A stretch of 64,000 nucleotides of DNA from Veillonella parvula (GTDB lineage Bacteria; Bacillota; Negativicutes; Veillonellales; Veillonellaceae): the NCBI RefSeq assembly GCF_036456085.1, contig NZ_CP138632.1, positions 558,001 through 622,000 on the forward strand. Direction: 5' to 3'. Below are positions 56,096 to 64,000 of the stretch, piece after piece (the stretch's first letter is position 1; every line of letters begins with the position of its first letter). Both the position numbers and the translations under genes were made by a program. The notes beneath the pieces are model-generated. The model searched no databases. It was given only the letters and a program-made list of their open reading frames with translations, and was not told the origin of the DNA.

Positions 56096-57134
56096 GATTC
56101 TCCTTTTTCCGACCATGAGCAGCCTTTAACTGCCCACATGCGGCTTGGATTGCATCGCCCATTTCCTTTCGTACCGTTACTGATACACCATAGGAACTGA
56201 CGATGTCTTTAAATGTATTCATATTCGTAATAGATGGTTTATATAATTCAATATGTTCATTGCCATTAACTGGGATCAAGTTAACATGACAATTTGGGAA
56301 ATCTTTACAGATTTTCCCCAAAGCATGAGCCTCATCCATAGATGCATTTACAGAATCTATAAGAATATACTCAAAGGTAACACGACGCTGTGTCGTATTA
56401 TAATAGTATTTTACCGCATCTAAGACTTCCGTCAATTCATAACGTGCCCCAACGGGCATAATACTACGACGAACTTCATTATTTGTAGCATGTAATGAAA
56501 GTGCTAAGGTTATTGGCAAACCTTCATCAGCTAATTTATAAATATTAGGAACCCAACCACAAGTGGAAATCGTCATCTTACGATAACTAATATTACAAAT
56601 CATAGGATCATGTAGTAGTTGTAATGCTTGTAATACATTATCATAATTTTGTAACGGCTCCCCTGCGCCCATAACGACAACAGAATGTATTTCCTCTTTA
56701 GTAAGAGCCCCAAATATGACAACTTGTCCAATAATCTCAGCGACTGTTAAATCTCTGTATAAGCCACCTTGTGTAGAAGCACAGAATACACATCCCATAG
56801 CACACCCCACTTGAGAGGAAACACATACAGAATACCCATAGTGTTGCTCCATCAAAACTGCTTCCACACGACTTTGATCTGACATCTCTACAAGTATTTT
56901 GCGAGTCTTTCCATCAGGGGCAATAGACTCTGTAATTAATGTAGGTAAAGAAATAACACAATTATCACCTAGCCATTGACGCAAGTCTTTCGGAAATTGT
57001 GTCATGTCTTCAAAATCAAAAATATATCTATGATAGATATAGTCAATTAACTGTTTCGCTCGAAACTTTTGTATATTATGGGTCTTAAAGATAGATTGTA
57101 ATTCTTCTAAAGACTTACCCAATAATTCTATCAT
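56088..57134 (-). CDS. rlmN: Dual-specificity rRNA/tRNA adenine-C2 methyltransferase
   Basis: RlmN methylates C2 of A2503 in 23S rRNA and A37 in some tRNAs by radical SAM chemistry. The 348-residue protein has the cluster motif CAMGCVFC, QVGCAMGCVFCAS, VVMGAGEPLQNYDNVL, and a catalytic cysteine near the C terminus (DAIQAACGQL). An N-terminal helical domain is present. Its start is 18 bp from the rsmB stop and its end overlaps the phosphatase start. Confidence 0.96.
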   Translation of the reverse strand: MIELLGKSLEELQSIFKTHNIQKFRAKQLIDYIYHRYIFDFEDMTQFPKDLRQWLGDNCVISLPTLITESIAPDGKTRKILVEMSDQSRVEAVLMEQHYGYSVCVSSQVGCAMGCVFCASTQGGLYRDLTVAEIIGQVVIFGALTKEEIHSVVVMGAGEPLQNYDNVLQALQLLHDPMICNISYRKMTISTCGWVPNIYKLADEGLPITLALSLHATNNEVRRSIMPVGARYELTEVLDAVKYYYNTTQRRVTFEYILIDSVNASMDEAHALGKICKDFPNCHVNLIPVNGNEHIELYKPSITNMNTFKDIVSSYGVSVTVRKEMGDAIQAACGQLKAAHGRKKENHE

Positions 57135-57152
57135 GGTGCTCCATTTCTTATA

Positions 57153-58508
57153 TTATGATAAGCGTTTCATGCGAGCCATAAAGAAACCATCCATATGATC
57201 TCGCGGTGGATAGGTTGTAATCATACCATCTATAGCTTGTGGTGCCCCTTTATATGATACAGGATCGATGATAAAGTTCTTATGAATTGCCAAGAATTTA
57301 TTTAGAACAGCTTCATTTTCACCACTATTCATAGTACATGTGGAATATACTAAATATCCATTAACCTTAACCATTTCAGAAGCTTTTTCTAATATTTCAA
57401 GTTGTAACGGCGGCAACTCAATAAGTAAAGACTCTGTTTTACGCCAACGCATGTCTAATTTCTTTTGTAATATACCTAGACCAGAACAAGGAGCATCAAC
57501 TAAGACGCGATCAAATTGTTCTTTCCAATTATCAGGAAGATAACGACCATCTTGAAGCTTAGTAGAAATAATAGATACACCTAATCGCTCAGCATTTTGA
57601 TTAATCAGTTCTAATTTATGGTCGTAAATATCACAACTCATAATAGCTCCTGTATTATTCATAAGACTTGCCATATGCATAGACTTGCCACCTGGTGCAG
57701 CACAACAGTCTAAGATAAGCTCTCCTGGTTGAGGATCTACCACATGGGCTACTAACATAGATGCTTTATCCATAAAAGTAATATGACCTTCTAAAACAGG
57801 TTTAGCTTTTTCTAAATGACCTTGATGTCCATCAATATAAACTACTTCAGGAATATATGTATCCTGTTCTACAATCCAATCTAAATCTTCTAATTCTTTT
57901 AAACAATCCTCAATAGATACTTTCACTGTATTTATGCGAGCCGTCAAACGAGGTTGTTCATTAAACCAAGAACAAAGATCTACGGTCTTATCTTTTCCCA
58001 TTTCTTTTATCCATAAGTTGACAAGCCATAATGGTTGATTGTAGATAAAGGAAATTTCTTCAGCTTCGGACTTAGCTAGTTCACCGATAGAAATGCTATC
58101 ACTTTCACGTAAAACCGAACGCAAAACAGCATTTACAAAACCAGATAAACCTCTAGTTAGCTTTTTGGCGAGTTTAACAGATTCGTTAACAGCCGCACTT
58201 TCAGGAACCTTATCCATATAGATAATTTGATAAATACCAAGTCTAAGGATTTCCACAACCATAGAAGATAGTTTCTTTAAGGGTCGCTTTGCAAAGTGAA
58301 CAATAATAGCATCCAAGTAATTTTTTCTACGAATGACCCCATACACAAGTTCAGTAAAGAATCTTCGATCTAAATCGGATAGATGATATTTCTGTAAATA
58401 CTCTTGCAACTTTATATTTGCATAAGCACCATTGCGATTAATTTCACTCAATGCTTTTACAGCGAGCAATCGAATATTTTGTTGTTGATTAGTCTTTACC
58501 TCTATCAT
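57153..58508 (-). CDS. rsmB: 16S rRNA m5C967 methyltransferase
   Basis: RsmB methylates C967 of 16S rRNA. The 451-residue protein has an N-terminal NusB-like domain (about 1-145), then a methyltransferase with LDCCAAPGGKSMHMA, VDAPCSGLGIL and YSTCTMNSGENEAVL, the two catalytic cysteine motifs. The ATG at 58508 has AGGA upstream and overlaps the DUF116 stop by 20 bp. It is in the fmt-rsmB run common in Firmicutes. Confidence 0.95.
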   Translation of the reverse strand: MIEVKTNQQQNIRLLAVKALSEINRNGAYANIKLQEYLQKYHLSDLDRRFFTELVYGVIRRKNYLDAIIVHFAKRPLKKLSSMVVEILRLGIYQIIYMDKVPESAAVNESVKLAKKLTRGLSGFVNAVLRSVLRESDSISIGELAKSEAEEISFIYNQPLWLVNLWIKEMGKDKTVDLCSWFNEQPRLTARINTVKVSIEDCLKELEDLDWIVEQDTYIPEVVYIDGHQGHLEKAKPVLEGHITFMDKASMLVAHVVDPQPGELILDCCAAPGGKSMHMASLMNNTGAIMSCDIYDHKLELINQNAERLGVSIISTKLQDGRYLPDNWKEQFDRVLVDAPCSGLGILQKKLDMRWRKTESLLIELPPLQLEILEKASEMVKVNGYLVYSTCTMNSGENEAVLNKFLAIHKNFIIDPVSYKGAPQAIDGMITTYPPRDHMDGFFMARMKRLS

Positions 58509-59283
58509 TACTATTCCTACCAATCAATTGTTCTACTACTGCTCGAACACGTTCAGAATCGACTGTTGTATTACAACATGGCCCATTAGGACGTTCATTT
58601 AATACCCCAATAACTGGGATGGGAAATACATCAGCCATTCCACTTGCTAAATCTCGTTCGCAAGCTATTGCTACAATAGCTTTTGGGCGTGCTTCCTTTA
58701 CCTTCATCCGCGCTAAGGTGCCTCCAGTGACAACTATAAATTGACAACCATAGTCCTTAGCCACTTGCAACAAATTACCAACCTGGCATCGCCCACACTG
58801 CTTACAATTATATACATCATGTGTAACCTTATGAACACACGAACTTTCTTGTAAACAGTGAGGAGTTAATAATAATATACGTTCTGGATCTACCGTATAC
58901 ATATCTAGCATTACTAAATGATTGATTAAATCAATCATAGACTGGCGGAGTTGATCCTTAGTAACCCCTCTCACCTTACCAATCGCCAAAGTTAATGGAA
59001 ATAATCCATAAATAAACTGATTGGCTAGTCTTAAAACAATAGGATGTAACCTTATAATACCTGTGCTAGCAACAATTAAAGATAAGCACAAAATCCATAT
59101 AATAGCAATAAGTATAGATATAACTACACTACTTATAATTGATGCAAATGGATGCAATTGTAAAAGTCCTGGTTCTAATATATACATTAGAAAGGCTAGT
59201 ACTGCTGTGAGCAAAGCACATGTAATAGTTGATAAAATCAAGTATAACGGATACGTTTCGTACTGCTTATATTGAGTCCCCAA
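58489..59283 (-). CDS. DUF116 family membrane-anchored cysteine protein
   Basis: The 264-residue protein has two N-terminal membrane spans (about 12-35 and 43-75) and a soluble C-terminal DUF116 domain with CVHKVTHDVYNCKQCGRC, VVTGGTLAR and ACERDLASGM, then NGPCCNT. The cysteine clusters suggest an Fe-S cluster or metal, but function is unknown. The best start is a TTG at 59283 preceded by GGAAGG, as no upstream ATG exists. It lies between fmt and rsmB, where it is found in other Clostridia-like genomes. Confidence 0.82.
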   Translation of the reverse strand: MGTQYKQYETYPLYLILSTITCALLTAVLAFLMYILEPGLLQLHPFASIISSVVISILIAIIWILCLSLIVASTGIIRLHPIVLRLANQFIYGLFPLTLAIGKVRGVTKDQLRQSMIDLINHLVMLDMYTVDPERILLLTPHCLQESSCVHKVTHDVYNCKQCGRCQVGNLLQVAKDYGCQFIVVTGGTLARMKVKEARPKAIVAIACERDLASGMADVFPIPVIGVLNERPNGPCCNTTVDSERVRAVVEQLIGRNSNDRGKD

Positions 59284-60277
59284 AAACGATACCTTCCTTT
59301 ATTTGATGACCATTTATAAAATCAATTGCAGAAATGCGTTTTTTATTTTCTGGTTGGACTTCTGTTAATAGAATTATATTTCCATCACCACAAAATACAC
59401 CTAAACCGGCTATTTTAGATACGATTGTACCAGGCACAGTTGTGGCTGATATAGCAATTGGTACATGTTTACCATGGACATCTATCAAACAGTGAGTCGT
59501 ATCACTGGGAACCACTTCTCCAGACCATACTTTTAAACGTTTTCCATCGAGATATGTATAACATCCAGGTGCTGGATTAAGTCCTCTAATGAGATTTGCA
59601 ATTTCATTAGCCGGCTTAGACCAGTCGATCTGCCCCATTTCCTTTGTAATCTTAGTAGTATGTGTAGCCATTGAATCATCTTGTGGTGTAGCCACAATTT
59701 CTCCATTAACCCAACGAGTTAATACAGGCACTATAGTTTCACCCCCCAGTACAGCTATACGTTCAAATAACTGTCCTGTCGTTTCACCGGGTAAAATATC
59801 TATCTCCACAATGTCAATGATATCACCTGTATCAAGGCCATCATCCATATGCATTATGGTAACACCCGTTTTAGAGTCTCCATTAAGAATTGCATAATGA
59901 ATTGGCGCAGCGCCTCTATAACTAGGTAAAATAGAGGCATGAACATTAATACAACCATATTGCGGCAATCGAATAAGCCAAGGAGGTAATATTTTACCAT
60001 ACGCAATAACAATCACTACATCTGGTTGTAATGCTTCTAATTCGGCTCTCACTTGTTCATCACGCAAAGTGACTGGTTGATATACAGGCAAGTCATGCTC
60101 TAAAGCAGCTACTTTTACAGGGGGCATTTGAACTTGTTTACCACGCCCTTTTTGTTTATCAGGCTGGCAATACACACCGACAATAGAATGACCAGCTTGA
60201 ATCAAAGCCTCTAAGGTAGGCACAGAAAAGTCTGGTGTCCCCATAAAAACGATGCGTAATTGTTTATTATCAGACAA
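59267..60277 (-). CDS. fmt: Methionyl-tRNA formyltransferase
   Basis: Fmt formylates initiator Met-tRNA. The 336-residue protein has FMGTPDFSVPTLEALI, VIAYGKILP and INVHASILPSYRGAAPI with the folate-binding and catalytic histidine and asparagine. A C-terminal OB domain follows from about 210. Its start overlaps def by 8 bp. def and fmt form the classic pair. Confidence 0.96.
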   Translation of the reverse strand: MSDNKQLRIVFMGTPDFSVPTLEALIQAGHSIVGVYCQPDKQKGRGKQVQMPPVKVAALEHDLPVYQPVTLRDEQVRAELEALQPDVVIVIAYGKILPPWLIRLPQYGCINVHASILPSYRGAAPIHYAILNGDSKTGVTIMHMDDGLDTGDIIDIVEIDILPGETTGQLFERIAVLGGETIVPVLTRWVNGEIVATPQDDSMATHTTKITKEMGQIDWSKPANEIANLIRGLNPAPGCYTYLDGKRLKVWSGEVVPSDTTHCLIDVHGKHVPIAISATTVPGTIVSKIAGLGVFCGDGNIILLTEVQPENKKRISAIDFINGHQIKEGIVFGDSI

Positions 60278-60758
60278 TTTCTTTCTCCTCTGGATGATCA
60301 GTAATTAATCGTAAGTTAGTTGCTTTTTCAATAAACAAATGACCTTCCAAGTGATCAATTTCATGTTGGAAAATACGCGCCAAAAAACCTTCAGCTTTTA
60401 TAGTTACCTTCTTATTATGTGGATCAATACCTTTAACAGTGACTTTATTAAATCGTTCCACATCTCCGAAATATCCTGGCACACTTAAGCATCCTTCAGG
60501 TCCAACTTGAGAACCTTCAGCATGAGTGATTTCAGGGTTAATTAGCGCAATAAGACCACTACCAGATTGGTCATCTACAACGATAATACGTTTAGCTACA
60601 GCCACTTGAGGTGCTGCAAGACCAACCCCTTCAGTCTTATACATAGTTTCAGCCATATCATCGATAAGGGCTCTAAGTTTTTTATTAACATGTTCTACAG
60701 GTTCCGCCACTTGTTTTAAAACGGGATGACCTGCTTTCACAACATCTAATACAGCCAT
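60270..60758 (-). CDS. def: Peptide deformylase
   Basis: Def removes the N-formyl group from nascent chains. The 162-residue protein has the three family motifs: GVGLAAPQ, EGCLSVPG and QHEIDHLEG, with the metal-binding Cys and two His. I start at the ATG 60758 after AGGAG; the longer frame is less likely. It is 13 bp after priA. All active-site residues are present. Confidence 0.96.
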   Translation of the reverse strand: MAVLDVVKAGHPVLKQVAEPVEHVNKKLRALIDDMAETMYKTEGVGLAAPQVAVAKRIIVVDDQSGSGLIALINPEITHAEGSQVGPEGCLSVPGYFGDVERFNKVTVKGIDPHNKKVTIKAEGFLARIFQHEIDHLEGHLFIEKATNLRLITDHPEEKEIV

Positions 60759-60771
60759 TGATACTCCTACA

Positions 60772-62955
60772 CTACACGGGATCCACGTCAATCAGCAGTC
60801 CTTCTTGCGTGAAAATCCATGAGTTATATATATATTCTTTCAAATTCGTTAAATCTGTACCGCGAATCATAATAGCTAAACGATACATATCGCGCACTTT
60901 TTTTATAGGCGCTTCATAAGGACCATTAATCAAAATATCCTGATTTCCTTTATAAGACTCCAAGTCATCGACAATACGATTTGCTATAGACTCTAATGTT
61001 TTCATATCTTGATGACGCACAACTATATAAATCATTTCGCGAAATGGAGGATATCCTAAAGCTTTACGGTTTTGAATTTCTTCATTGTAAAAGCCTATAT
61101 AATCATGAGCCTTACTCTTTATTATAGCATAATTTAAAGGATTATATGTTTGTATTACAACGCTACCCGGTTTTTCACCCCTACCGGCACGTCCAGAGGT
61201 TTGAGTAAGTAAATCAAAAGTTCGTTCTGAAGCTGTATAAACAGGAATATTCAAAACTGAATCGGCTGTTAAAATACCAACAGCTGTTACATCTTTAAAG
61301 TCATGTCCTTTAGATACCATTTGTGTTCCCAACAAAATATCATATTTATGAGCCCCAAAGTCATGTAAAATATCTTCTGCTAATTGCTTATTTTTTGTCA
61401 CATCTTGATCAAGACGAGCAATGCGGGCCGATTTAAAGTGACGACGTAACTCTTCCTCTACCTTTTGTGTGCCTGAACCAAAAAACTTAATCCTCTTACT
61501 ATTACATTTGGGACAAACAGTTGGAATTGGTTCATGATGTTCACAATAATGACAACGCAATTCTTCACCAGCTTGGTGATAAACCATAGCTACATCACAA
61601 TGAGGACACATAATAGTTTCCCCACAATCCCGGCACATAACAAAAGTACTATAACCGCGTCTATTTAACAGAATAATCATTTGATTATGCTCATCTAATG
61701 TATGTTGAATTAAGCGACTCATGGCATCAGAAAAAACGGAGTAATTTCCATGAAGAATTTCTTCCTTCATATCTACTATAGTAACCTTCGGCATAGGTTG
61801 CTCAAAAATGCGATTTGGCAATTCTAGTAAATGATACTCCCCTTGCTTAGCTTTATAGTACGAAGTAACAGATGGTGTAGCAGAACCTAAAATAACGGGA
61901 CAACCATGTGCCTCAGCACGCCACAATGCCACGTTACGTGCATGATACCGAACCATATCCTCTTGTTTATAAGATGGATCATGTTCTTCATCGACCACAA
62001 TAAGGCCGATATCCTCAGCTGGCGCAAATACGGCAGAACGAGCGCCAATAATAATGTGACTATCCTTACGGCGCAAACGCTCCCAATTATTGTTCCGTTG
62101 TTGTACCGTCAATTTACTATGAAATACTACGACTTCGTCACCAAAAGTTTCTACAAATCGTTTCACAATTTGATCAGTCAATATAATTTCAGGTACTAAA
62201 ATAATAGCCGTCTTATCCTGACTAATACATCTTGCTGTAGCACGTAAATATAATTGAGTCTTACCACTACCAGTGACACCATGAAGTAAAAAGGTTTTAT
62301 GTTCATGGCTATTCATTGCATCTTGTATTGGTCCATATACAGCTTGTTGAGCTTCAGTAAGAGGAATATTAACTTCTTCTGTTAAAAGCTCATCAAATGT
62401 TGTTTTTGTGGCTTTAAAACGAGCTTCAACGACAATACCTTTAGCTTCACTCACTTGTTTAATGACCATACGAGAATAGCCTTTAGCTAGTAGTAATGCC
62501 TTAGATGCTCCGCCCACTTCAAGTAAGTATTTTGCTAATTCTCGTTGCTTCTTTTTTCGTTCACTAAATTGTGCCACCGAAAATTCTGGCATGACTACTA
62601 ACCATTCTTCCTTTGGTGCCTCGTAAGATTTTAATGTCTTATTCACTGTAAACAATCGCAATGCATCGCCATAAGAGAATAAATAATACTCATTTAGACG
62701 GCGGGCCGTATCCATCATTTCCGGTGTAAACCAAGGTTCGCTATCTAATACTTGCACAATATTTCGTAAAGTGAACTCTGGTGGCTCAACTAACTCGTCG
62801 TAACCAATAAGAATGCCTTCTTCACGACTATGTCCTAAAGGAATGAGTACGCGCGTACCAGGTAAGACATTACCAAACTTTTCAGGCATTAAATAGCTCA
62901 AAGGTTTATGAAGTTGTTTGGCCGGTCTGTTAATTATAACTTGTGCTACGCGCAT
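60772..62955 (-). CDS. priA: Primosomal replication restart helicase PriA
   Basis: PriA reloads replication forks after stalling. The 727-residue protein has an N-terminal DNA-binding part (about 1-200), a helicase core with HGVTGSGKTQ (Walker A) and VVDEEHDPSYK (DEEH box), and a zinc region with CRDCGETIMCPHC, HYCEHHEPIPTVCPKC. The rest is the second helicase domain with LLGTQMVSKGHDF. The ATG at 62955 has a GAAAGGA site. It begins the priA-def-fmt run, usual in Firmicutes. Confidence 0.95.
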   Translation of the reverse strand: MRVAQVIINRPAKQLHKPLSYLMPEKFGNVLPGTRVLIPLGHSREEGILIGYDELVEPPEFTLRNIVQVLDSEPWFTPEMMDTARRLNEYYLFSYGDALRLFTVNKTLKSYEAPKEEWLVVMPEFSVAQFSERKKKQRELAKYLLEVGGASKALLLAKGYSRMVIKQVSEAKGIVVEARFKATKTTFDELLTEEVNIPLTEAQQAVYGPIQDAMNSHEHKTFLLHGVTGSGKTQLYLRATARCISQDKTAIILVPEIILTDQIVKRFVETFGDEVVVFHSKLTVQQRNNNWERLRRKDSHIIIGARSAVFAPAEDIGLIVVDEEHDPSYKQEDMVRYHARNVALWRAEAHGCPVILGSATPSVTSYYKAKQGEYHLLELPNRIFEQPMPKVTIVDMKEEILHGNYSVFSDAMSRLIQHTLDEHNQMIILLNRRGYSTFVMCRDCGETIMCPHCDVAMVYHQAGEELRCHYCEHHEPIPTVCPKCNSKRIKFFGSGTQKVEEELRRHFKSARIARLDQDVTKNKQLAEDILHDFGAHKYDILLGTQMVSKGHDFKDVTAVGILTADSVLNIPVYTASERTFDLLTQTSGRAGRGEKPGSVVIQTYNPLNYAIIKSKAHDYIGFYNEEIQNRKALGYPPFREMIYIVVRHQDMKTLESIANRIVDDLESYKGNQDILINGPYEAPIKKVRDMYRLAIMIRGTDLTNLKEYIYNSWIFTQEGLLIDVDPV

Positions 62956-62979
62956 ACATTTTTTCCTTTCGTTTATTAT

Positions 62980-63014
62980 AAAAGGTCTCAGTAGAAATTC
63001 TACCAAGACCTTTT
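62980..63014. terminator. Terminator after metK
   Basis: AAAAGGTCT / AGACCTTTT (62980-62988 and 63006-63014) enclose a smaller stem, GTAGAA/TTCTAC. It lies just past the metK stop and before priA. Confidence 0.85.
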
Positions 63015-63017
63015 GTA

Positions 63018-64000
63018 TTATAAGCCAGCTTCTTCTTTTAGAATTTGTGCTTTATCTGTACGTTCCCAAGGTAAATCCACATCAGTTCTACCAAAGTGAC
63101 CATACGCTGCAGTTTTGCGATAATGAGGCTTTAACAAATCAAGCATTTCAATGATTCCTGCTGGACGAAGGTCGAAATGTTTTTTAACAAGCTCTTGAAT
63201 TTTTGTTTCCTCTATGCGACCTGTACCAAAAGTATCAACTAAAATAGATACAGGATGAGCAACCCCAATTGCATAAGCAACTTGCACTTCACATTTATCA
63301 GCAAGACCTGCTGCTACAACATTTTTAGCTACATAACGCGCTGCGTATGCTGCAGAACGGTCCACCTTAGATGGATCCTTACCAGAAAATGCACCGCCAC
63401 CATGACGGGCCATACCACCGTATGTATCTACAATAATTTTACGGCCAGTTAAACCAGCATCTCCATGAGGTCCTCCAATTACGAAACGACCAGTTGGATT
63501 GATGAAGTATTTAGTATTTTCATCAACGAATTCAGCAGGCAACGCTGCGTCAATTACATAACGCTTCAAATCGGCTTTAATTTGTTCTTGGGTAACTTCA
63601 GGGCTATGTTGCGTAGAAATAACAATTGTATCAATGCGCTTAGGTTTACCATCAACATATTCTACAGTAACTTGAGTCTTACCGTCTGGACGTAAGTAAG
63701 TTAAGGTCCCATCCTTACGAACTTCTGTAAGTCGACGAGATAAACGATGTGCCAAGGAAATTGGCAAAGGCATGAGTTCAGGTGTTTCATTAGATGCATA
63801 GCCAAACATCATACCTTGGTCACCAGCACCGATTTTATCAAGCACTTCACCATTGCCATCTTTTGATTCAAGTGCTTCATCAACACCCATGGCGATATCC
63901 GCAGATTGTTCATCGATGGATACAAGTACACCACAAGTATCACAATCAAAACCAAATTTTGCACGAGTATAACCAATTTCACGAATTGTATCACGTACGA
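63018..64000 (-). CDS. metK: S-adenosylmethionine synthetase, 5' end outside the window
   Basis: MetK makes S-adenosylmethionine from methionine and ATP. The visible 327 residues run in one open frame from the right edge and include [41 protein letters not shown], and [23 protein letters not shown], all typical signatures (the last in two parts). The N-terminal about 65 residues are missing beyond 64000. Many methyltransferases in this window use its product, but there is no operon link to them: a terminator separates it from priA. Confidence 0.95.
   Translation of the reverse strand, partial: VRDTIREIGYTRAKFGFDCDTCGVLVSIDEQSADIAMGVDEALESKDGNGEVLDKIGAGDQGMMFGYASNETPELMPLPISLAHRLSRRLTEVRKDGTLTYLRPDGKTQVTVEYVDGKPKRIDTIVISTQHSPEVTQEQIKADLKRYVIDAALPAEFVDENTKYFINPTGRFVIGGPHGDAGLTGRKIIVDTYGGMARHGGGAFSGKDPSKVDRSAAYAARYVAKNVVAAGLADKCEVQVAYAIGVAHPVSILVDTFGTGRIEETKIQELVKKHFDLRPAGIIEMLDLLKPHYRKTAAYGHFGRTDVDLPWERTDKAQILKEEAGL

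Noticed and set aside
63809-63994. Open frame overlapping metK in a different frame, suggesting a frameshift
   Set aside because: Reading the metK frame directly to the right edge gives an uninterrupted, well-conserved sequence ([20 protein letters not shown]), so no frameshift is needed.
1-64000. CRISPR arrays, tRNA or rRNA genes, prophage or integrative elements
   Set aside because: No regularly spaced repeats, clover-leaf sequences, rRNA stretches, integrase or phage genes were seen on reading through the window; tRNAscan-type searches were not possible.

Overview
The window looks like a chromosomal segment of a low-GC Negativicutes bacterium, most likely Veillonella. This rests on codon and protein character and on the mix of Firmicute-style operon order with this gene set; no 16S or other decisive marker is present. 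It is almost entirely conserved housekeeping sequence. About 60 genes lie on the minus strand and only three on the plus strand (an orphan at 958-1293, tpx and psiE), so transcription runs right to left. No transposase, integrase, phage gene, CRISPR array, rRNA or tRNA gene was seen.

Left part (1-15.7 kb): the 5' end of cobQ and complete cobU (cobalamin), an opposite-strand orphan gene, a PduO-type cobalamin adenosyltransferase, ndk and htpX. Then come hom and thrB with an upstream ACT-domain gene, a flippase-like membrane protein paired with a YdjC/HpnK-type deacetylase, a SpoU/TrmH rRNA methyltransferase, and a heterodimeric ABC exporter with one degenerate ATP site. Thiol peroxidase and psiE follow on the plus strand, then a long-form glutamine synthetase with a terminator-like leader.

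Middle (15.9-41.8 kb): the chaperone/translation block, transcribed lepA-hemW-[siroheme protein]-hrcA-grpE-dnaK-dnaJ-prmA-rsmE-mtaB-hit, then rpsU-yqeY from their own consensus promoter. A perfect CIRCE operator sits at the hrcA promoter. To the right are mnmA, a YnbB-type PLP enzyme, miaA, an RsmJ-like methyltransferase, mutL, mutS, an LCMT-type methyltransferase, miaB, a P-loop/Asp23 fusion gene and a PHP phosphoesterase.

Right part (41.9-64 kb): proS, ispG, rseP, dxr, cdsA, uppS, a small unknown gene, frr, pyrH, tsf and rpsB. This is the classic cluster joining translation, isoprenoid and phospholipid synthesis, and rpsB has a structured leader. Next is rpe-rsgA-prkC-prpC-rlmN-rsmB-DUF116-fmt-def-priA, and finally a 5'-truncated metK.

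I did not find a convincing undescribed system. The best leads are the P-loop/Asp23 fusion at 40114, the 83-residue gene coupled to frr and uppS, the structured element at 29917-29998, the siroheme protein inserted into the hemW-hrcA junction with inverted repeats downstream, and terminator-like hairpins in the leaders of the glutamine synthetase and deacetylase genes.
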